From: Fusobacteriota bacterium
GTDB lineage: Bacteria; Bacillota; TC1
Assembly (NCBI GenBank): GCA_009773805.1
Contig: WTXA01000002.1
Location: 682,001-746,000, forward strand
Direction: 5' to 3'
Length of the DNA: 64,000 nt
Every line of letters begins with the position of its first letter. The first letter of the stretch is position 1. Below the pieces are notes generated by a model. That model was not told where the DNA came from. It did not search any database and saw only the letters and a list, made by a program, of their open reading frames with translations. A program made the position numbers and the translations under genes. This document shows, in pieces, positions 59,921 to 64,000 of the stretch.

Positions 59921-61078
59921 ATGGATGATCGAGGTAATGTGGTTGGTGCAGGTGCAGATGTAATAGTTATTGGTGCTGGAGTAGTAGGTGGAGCAATTGC
60001 CTACTACTTAAGCAAGATGGGTAAATCTGTAATCATATTAGAACAAGATGAAGTAGCCAGTGGTGCCAGTGGTGGTAATAACGGACAAATCAGTATCATC
60101 GACAGAGAACCTGGTATTGAGTTAGAATGGGCAAATGAGTCTATGAAAATGTATAGGGGGTATGAGGATGCTGGTGAATTCGAAACCGACCTCGATATTA
60201 CAGGAGGCTTAGCTCTTTTCTATAATCAGGAAGAAATTGAAATAGGACGAGAGGTTGTCAAGAAATATTCTGATTTGGGGTACAAATGTTCTATCTTGGT
60301 TGGAGATGAAATAAAGAAACAAGAACCAAATATCAATACTGACGTAGTCATGGGTGCAGCCTATTGTGGCGAAGAAGGAAGATTGAATCCCTTCTCTATA
60401 ACCATTGGACTTGTTGACATGGCAGTAAGTAGAGGTGCCAGACTTTACCAGAATACCAAGGTTATTGATTTTGTTCTTGAAGGTAATTTGATTAAGGAAG
60501 TAGTTACTGATAAAGGCAGCTTTCTTGGAGATACAGTTGTGGTGGCCACTGGTGCTTGGACTAGAGAATTAATGAGTAAGTTAGGACTTGATTATAGGAT
60601 ATTTTATGGAAGAGGGACGCTTATGGTAACTAATCCAATTGAGCCTTGTATCAAAGGTCCGATTGTTCCAGGTTGTTTTGCTATTGGAACCCTTTATGAA
60701 GGGGATTGGAATCTTTTGGGACTAACCCAACATAAAAATGGAACTATAACTATTGGGCAAGATACTAGAGCAGTTACTAATTATAATAAAGGTGTATCCT
60801 ATGATGGTACTATAGGACTGGCAAAGGCATTTGCCAAACACTTTCCAAACCTCAAGGATTTAGATGTTGTGAGAGTATGGTCAGCTGTAACTCCACATGT
60901 TGAAGATTCCTTACCAATTTATGGTTATTCAGGTAAGTATCCAAATATATTTATGGCCGCAGGATTAAAAGGAGCTCTAACAATAGCTCCAGCAGCTGGT
61001 CTTATGGCTGCTAGGATAATTATGGGAGAGACAGATGATAACTTGGTTGCGGATTACTCTCCGACCAGATTTGAATAA
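59921..61078 (+). CDS. FAD-dependent oxidoreductase, DAO type (catalytic subunit of a multi-subunit dehydrogenase)
   Basis: A 385-residue DAO-fold flavoprotein. The FAD motif is VIGAGVVGGAIAYYLSKMG, with SGASGGNNGQI and VVATGAW later, and the C-terminal LPIYGYSGKYPNIFMAAGLK. It resembles HcnC, PDH-beta of archaeal proline dehydrogenases and opine oxidases. With the next three genes (2Fe-2S, NAD/FAD, 4Fe-4S/BFD) it forms a complete electron-transfer chain. The RBS is weak (GGGAG). Confidence 0.88.
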   Translation: MDDRGNVVGAGADVIVIGAGVVGGAIAYYLSKMGKSVIILEQDEVASGASGGNNGQISIIDREPGIELEWANESMKMYRGYEDAGEFETDLDITGGLALFYNQEEIEIGREVVKKYSDLGYKCSILVGDEIKKQEPNINTDVVMGAAYCGEEGRLNPFSITIGLVDMAVSRGARLYQNTKVIDFVLEGNLIKEVVTDKGSFLGDTVVVATGAWTRELMSKLGLDYRIFYGRGTLMVTNPIEPCIKGPIVPGCFAIGTLYEGDWNLLGLTQHKNGTITIGQDTRAVTNYNKGVSYDGTIGLAKAFAKHFPNLKDLDVVRVWSAVTPHVEDSLPIYGYSGKYPNIFMAAGLKGALTIAPAAGLMAARIIMGETDDNLVADYSPTRFE

Positions 61079-61089
61079 AGGAGAGTAGT

Positions 61090-61410
61090 ATGAGAATATT
61101 AAATCACCCGATTTTGGGGGAGTTAAAGGATATGGAGACAGTTACCATCTATTGCGATGGTATGGAGATATTGGCTATAAGAGGAGAGCCTATTGCAGCA
61201 GCCTTACTAGCTGCTGGGATAAGAACTTTTAGAAAAACTGTCAAGACAGGGGAACCAAGAGGTGTCTATTGTGGTATAGGCCAATGTAACGATTGTATTA
61301 TGGAAGTCAATGGAGTACCAAATGTCAGAACCTGTGTTACCTTGGTTGAAGAAGGTATGATCATCAAAACACAAGAGGGACTTGGAAAGAGTGGTGGTTT
61401 GCATGATTAA
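61090..61410 (+). CDS. 2Fe-2S subunit (Fer2_4, HcnA/PdhX-like)
   Basis: A 106-residue 2Fe-2S protein with ligands C61, C66, C69 and C82 in YCGIGQCNDCI and VRTC, a plant-type motif (C-x4-C-x2-C-x12-C). It corresponds to the small electron-carrier subunit of HcnABC/PDH-type dehydrogenases. Its stop overlaps the next gene's start. Confidence 0.9.
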   Translation: MRILNHPILGELKDMETVTIYCDGMEILAIRGEPIAAALLAAGIRTFRKTVKTGEPRGVYCGIGQCNDCIMEVNGVPNVRTCVTLVEEGMIIKTQEGLGKSGGLHD

Positions 61411-62518
61411 TACTGAGCTACTCATAATTGGTGGTGGACCTGCAGGACTAGCAGCAGCTATTGCTGCAGGTAAATATGGGGTTAAAGCTATTGTGGTAGA
61501 TGAAAATCCACTACCTGGTGGCCAACTATTTAAACAAATACATAAGTTTTTTGGCTCGAAGGAACATAAGGCTGGAACTAGAGGGAATATTATTGGACAA
61601 CAGCTTTTAATTGAGGTTGAAAAGGTTGGAGCCCAAGTAATGTTAAATACTAGAGCCTTTGGTATATTTGATGATAATATTGTAGGTATAGTTAGTGGTG
61701 GAAAAAGTGAAAAAGTTGTAGCAAAAAAAATTATACTAGCAACAGGTGCCAGTGAAAACGCCTTGGCCTTTAAAGGGTCAACACTTCCAGGGGTGATGAC
61801 TGCAGGTGCAGCACAGACTTTTATTAATGTACATAGAGTTTTACCTGGTAGACGAGTAATTATGATAGGTACAGGAAATGTGGGGCTAATAACTTCATAT
61901 CAATTAATGCAAGCAGGAGCTGAAGTTGTAGCTGTTGTTGAAGCTGCTCCAAATGTTGGAGGTTATGACGTTCATGCCAATAAGTTAAGAAGAGCTGGAG
62001 TTCCTATCTACTTAGGTCATATTGTAATAGAAGCTTTCGGAGATAGTGAAGTATGTGGTGCTGTAATTGCTCCAGTTGATGAAAAATTTCAACCAGATCT
62101 AACACGTAGTTTTACCATAGAATGTGATACTATTTGCTTTGCAGTAGGTTTGACACCCAGGATTGAACTAGCACAAATGGCTGAAGCTTCAACTACTTTC
62201 ATAGGTGCTTTAGGTGGTCATTTACCGTTACATGATAATAGATTAAAAATTGGTAAAAATATATTTGCTGCTGGTGATATTGCCGGAGTGGAAGAAGCAA
62301 GTACAGCAATGGAAGAAGGTAGACTTGCCGGTGTTGTTGCGGCTATGGATCTAGGTAAATTAAGTGAAGACGATGGCAATGTTGAGATTGAATTAATTAA
62401 TGAAAGACTGTCAAAGTTAAGAAGTGGACAGTTCGGATTGAAGAGAGCGGTTGCCAAGTTGGAAATAATCAAACAATATGATGAGTTGTTAGGGAGGATA
62501 AATAATGGTGAAGAATAG
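61403..62518 (+). CDS. NAD/FAD-binding subunit (HcnB/PdhA-like)
   Basis: A 371-residue pyridine nucleotide-disulfide oxidoreductase-fold subunit. LLIIGGGPAGLAAAIAAGKYG and VIMIGTGNVGLITSYQLM are the FAD and NAD(P) motifs, and FAAGDIAGVEEASTAMEEG the C-terminal FAD site. ATG 61403 (inside the overlap ATGATTAA with the preceding gene) is chosen. It would receive electrons from the DAO subunit and pass them to NAD or a quinone-like carrier. Confidence 0.9.
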   Translation: MINTELLIIGGGPAGLAAAIAAGKYGVKAIVVDENPLPGGQLFKQIHKFFGSKEHKAGTRGNIIGQQLLIEVEKVGAQVMLNTRAFGIFDDNIVGIVSGGKSEKVVAKKIILATGASENALAFKGSTLPGVMTAGAAQTFINVHRVLPGRRVIMIGTGNVGLITSYQLMQAGAEVVAVVEAAPNVGGYDVHANKLRRAGVPIYLGHIVIEAFGDSEVCGAVIAPVDEKFQPDLTRSFTIECDTICFAVGLTPRIELAQMAEASTTFIGALGGHLPLHDNRLKIGKNIFAAGDIAGVEEASTAMEEGRLAGVVAAMDLGKLSEDDGNVEIELINERLSKLRSGQFGLKRAVAKLEIIKQYDELLGRINNGEE

Positions 62519-63227
62519 ATATATTGCTAGAATAAATTGTCTTCAACCAATACCATGTAATCCTTGTGAAACTTCTTGTCCTTTTGGAGCTATATATATA
62601 GGAGAAGATATAACTAATAGACCAATTTTAGATTTGGAAAAATGTAAAGGTTGTGGTATATGTGTAGCCGCTTGTCCAGGTATTGCTATAACTATGGCAA
62701 TGATAACCGGGGATGCTAAGGATTTTGTTTCCATACCTTATGAATACTTACCGCTTCCTTTAGTAGGAGATACAGTTGTCTTAGTAGATACTAACGGCGT
62801 TGATTTAGGTGAGGGTCTGGTGGAGAAACTGAATAGACCAAATAAGAAAGATCCCACTACCCTTGTATATGTATCTGTTGATAATACAATAACGGATAGA
62901 GCAGTTGGTATAAAGAGGAAAGTAGCAAGTATAGTAGATGTTATTGAGGTGGTTAATAGAATAGAGATTGTTGATCCCATAATATGCCGTTGTGAAGAAA
63001 TAAGAGAAAGCGAAATTATTGAGGGTATTAAAAAAGGTGATAGGACTGTAGAGGCAATTAAAAGAAGAACGAGAAGCGGCATGGGTCTTTGTCAGGGTAA
63101 AACTTGTAATCGCTTGATTGCTGGAATAATTGCCAGGGAGTCAGGTATTAGTGTTGGAGAACAAGCTCCATCAAGTAAGAGACCTCCAGTTGGAGTCATT
63201 AGTATCAGGGAGATGAGTGAGGAATAA
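62505..63227 (+). CDS. 4Fe-4S/BFD electron-transfer subunit
   Basis: A 240-residue protein. Two ferredoxin motifs lie at the N-terminus (C18-x2-C21-x3-C25 and C47-x2-C50-x2-C53-x3-C57). The C-terminus has a BFD-type 2Fe-2S region (ICRCEEIRESEI ... GLCQGKTC). Such a subunit appears in PDH-type dehydrogenases (PdhF-like). It overlaps the previous gene by 14 bases and ends the operon. No other gene follows in the same unit. Confidence 0.88.
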   Translation: MVKNRYIARINCLQPIPCNPCETSCPFGAIYIGEDITNRPILDLEKCKGCGICVAACPGIAITMAMITGDAKDFVSIPYEYLPLPLVGDTVVLVDTNGVDLGEGLVEKLNRPNKKDPTTLVYVSVDNTITDRAVGIKRKVASIVDVIEVVNRIEIVDPIICRCEEIRESEIIEGIKKGDRTVEAIKRRTRSGMGLCQGKTCNRLIAGIIARESGISVGEQAPSSKRPPVGVISIREMSEE

Positions 63228-63343
63228 AGAAGTGGAAAAGGTATGCCAAGCATAGTATTTTGATATAATATGATTGGTATTTTTTTTATTTCTATGTATA
63301 ATTAACATAGTTGACTTGTAATTTAGGGGGACAATAAAATAAC

Positions 63344-64000
63344 ATGGAAAATATGTATTTTTTTCAAAAATTAACAATACTTGGATTATTGGGATCATTA
63401 ATAATAATCTTGCTGATTATTTTATATTTTTCAAATAGTGCTAGAGTAAAAGAATCGGAAATTAAAAATAAATATAAAAATTTATTCCTTCATATGAATG
63501 AAGGTTTTGCTTTACATAGGCTAGTTTGTGACGAAACAGGAACTCCGATTGACTATATATTTTTAGATGTTAATAAGGTCTTTGAAAAGTTAACAGGTCT
63601 AAAAAGAGAGAATATTATTGGTAAGAGTGTAAAAGAAGTTTTGCCTGGTACTGAGGATTATTGGATCAAGACTTTTGGTCAAGTTGTTATTGAGGGTAAA
63701 CCAACAACTTATGAGAATTACTCTCATGAGTTATCAAAGCATTTTAAGGTTAGTGTTTATAGCCCAAAACCTATGGAATTTGCTACTTTGTTTTCTGATA
63801 TCACTAATCAGGTAGATACCAGTAAAAAAATCCATCATGAAAAACAACTGTTGATTACCATATTAGATAGTATAAAAGCAGGATACTGGGATATGGATAT
63901 TGTTAATAATACAGCCTTCTATAGCCCTTCATATAAGGCAATGCTAGGCTACGAGGATTTTGAATTAGAAAACAAGCCTGAACTATGGAAGAATCTGATT
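63344..64000 (+). CDS. PAS-domain sensor protein, partial
   Basis: A gene open to the window edge. It begins MENMYFFQKLTILGLLGSLI, a membrane anchor, followed by a PAS domain (LFLHMNEGFALHRLVCDETG, DYIFLDVNKVFEKLTGLKRE, NIIGKSVKEVLPG) and the start of a second (GYWDMDIVNNTAFYSPSYKAML), described in pieces. ATG 63344 follows AGGGGG at 13 bases; ATG 63353 is also possible. The output domain lies outside the window, so histidine kinase, GGDEF or HD-GYP cannot be told apart. Confidence 0.75.
   Translation, partial: MENMYFFQKLTILGLLGSLIIILLIILYFSNSARVKESEIKNKYKNLFLHMNEGFALHRLVCDETGTPIDYIFLDVNKVFEKLTGLKRENIIGKSVKEVLPGTEDYWIKTFGQVVIEGKPTTYENYSHELSKHFKVSVYSPKPMEFATLFSDITNQVDTSKKIHHEKQLLITILDSIKAGYWDMDIVNNTAFYSPSYKAMLGYEDFELENKPELWKNLI

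Noticed and set aside
63246-63291. Terminator after the 4Fe-4S/BFD gene
   Set aside because: ATGCCAA / TTGGTAT gives only a 7-bp stem with a long loop before eight T; too weak to call with confidence.

Overview
The window is AT-rich, densely packed bacterial DNA with short intergenic gaps, strong AGGAGG-type ribosome binding sites, TTG/GTG starts and many T-tailed hairpin terminators. Together with the gene content (hybrid cluster protein, RIC, a rubredoxin-like protein, an acyl-CoA dehydrogenase/ETF/crotonase set, an RsgI-type anti-sigma protein, AbiE, DUF4143 ATPase) this points to an anaerobic, low-GC Firmicute of the Clostridia/Tissierellia type. The genus cannot be named from the sequence. 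No rRNA, tRNA, CRISPR array, IS element or prophage was seen.

Layout. 1-4.6 kb: end of a PLP aminotransferase, a trans-sulfuration PLP enzyme, rsgA, a NYN/PIN-like protein and an FAD oxidoreductase. 4.6-8.6 kb: PAS/HD-GYP protein, small flavin and GyrI-like proteins, PadR plus its HAAS membrane partner. 8.7-10.3 kb: monooxygenase-like protein, methyltransferase and the iron-sulfur repair protein RIC, under a promoter with a GTATC-N4-GATAC inverted repeat. 10.4-19.7 kb: TadG-like protein, ferritin-like lipoprotein, baeRF protein with an Imm5-like protein, DUF368 transporter, 3-methyladenine glycosylase, ECF sigma with an RsgI-like membrane protein, TipAS-type MerR, a decayed GNAT gene and a hemerythrin. 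19.9-24.6 kb: hcp, whose upstream region carries a second GTATC-N4-GATAC site, divergent MFS transporter, DUF1801 protein and rlmD. 25-38.9 kb: RNA/DNA methyltransferase-like gene, DUF4143 ATPase, HI0933 flavoprotein, a stand-alone rsmH paralogue, an FGE-like protein, an NTF2-like/SDR/desaturase-like operon, a P3A-type proton ATPase and an AbiEi/AbiEii type IV toxin-antitoxin pair. 39.7-46 kb: flavodoxin-like protein, tautomerase, LacI regulator, then an acyl-CoA dehydrogenase-EtfB-(EtfA::crotonase fusion)-nitroreductase operon with a LacI/cre-type palindrome in its leader. 46-51 kb: rubredoxin-like protein, nitroreductase::MsrA fusion, CrtQ/CrtO-like glycolipid pair, double-CDGSH protein and a DUF523/TudS protein.

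51-63.2 kb is the most coherent accessory block. Two GntR/UTRA regulators flank a two-subunit molybdenum hydroxylase, and divergent from it runs an eight-gene operon: FGGY kinase, DhnA/LsrF-type class I aldolase, HAD-IIA phosphatase, SDR, and a four-subunit flavo-iron-sulfur dehydrogenase (DAO-type FAD subunit, 2Fe-2S subunit, NAD/FAD subunit, 4Fe-4S/BFD subunit). It reads as a catabolic route for a sugar- or polyol-like compound whose identity I cannot deduce; no transporter is present. The window ends inside a PAS sensor gene.

The observations most worth following are the shared operator in front of RIC and hcp, the EtfA::crotonase and nitroreductase::MsrA fusions (each with a possible internal start at the domain junction), and the orphan catabolic locus.
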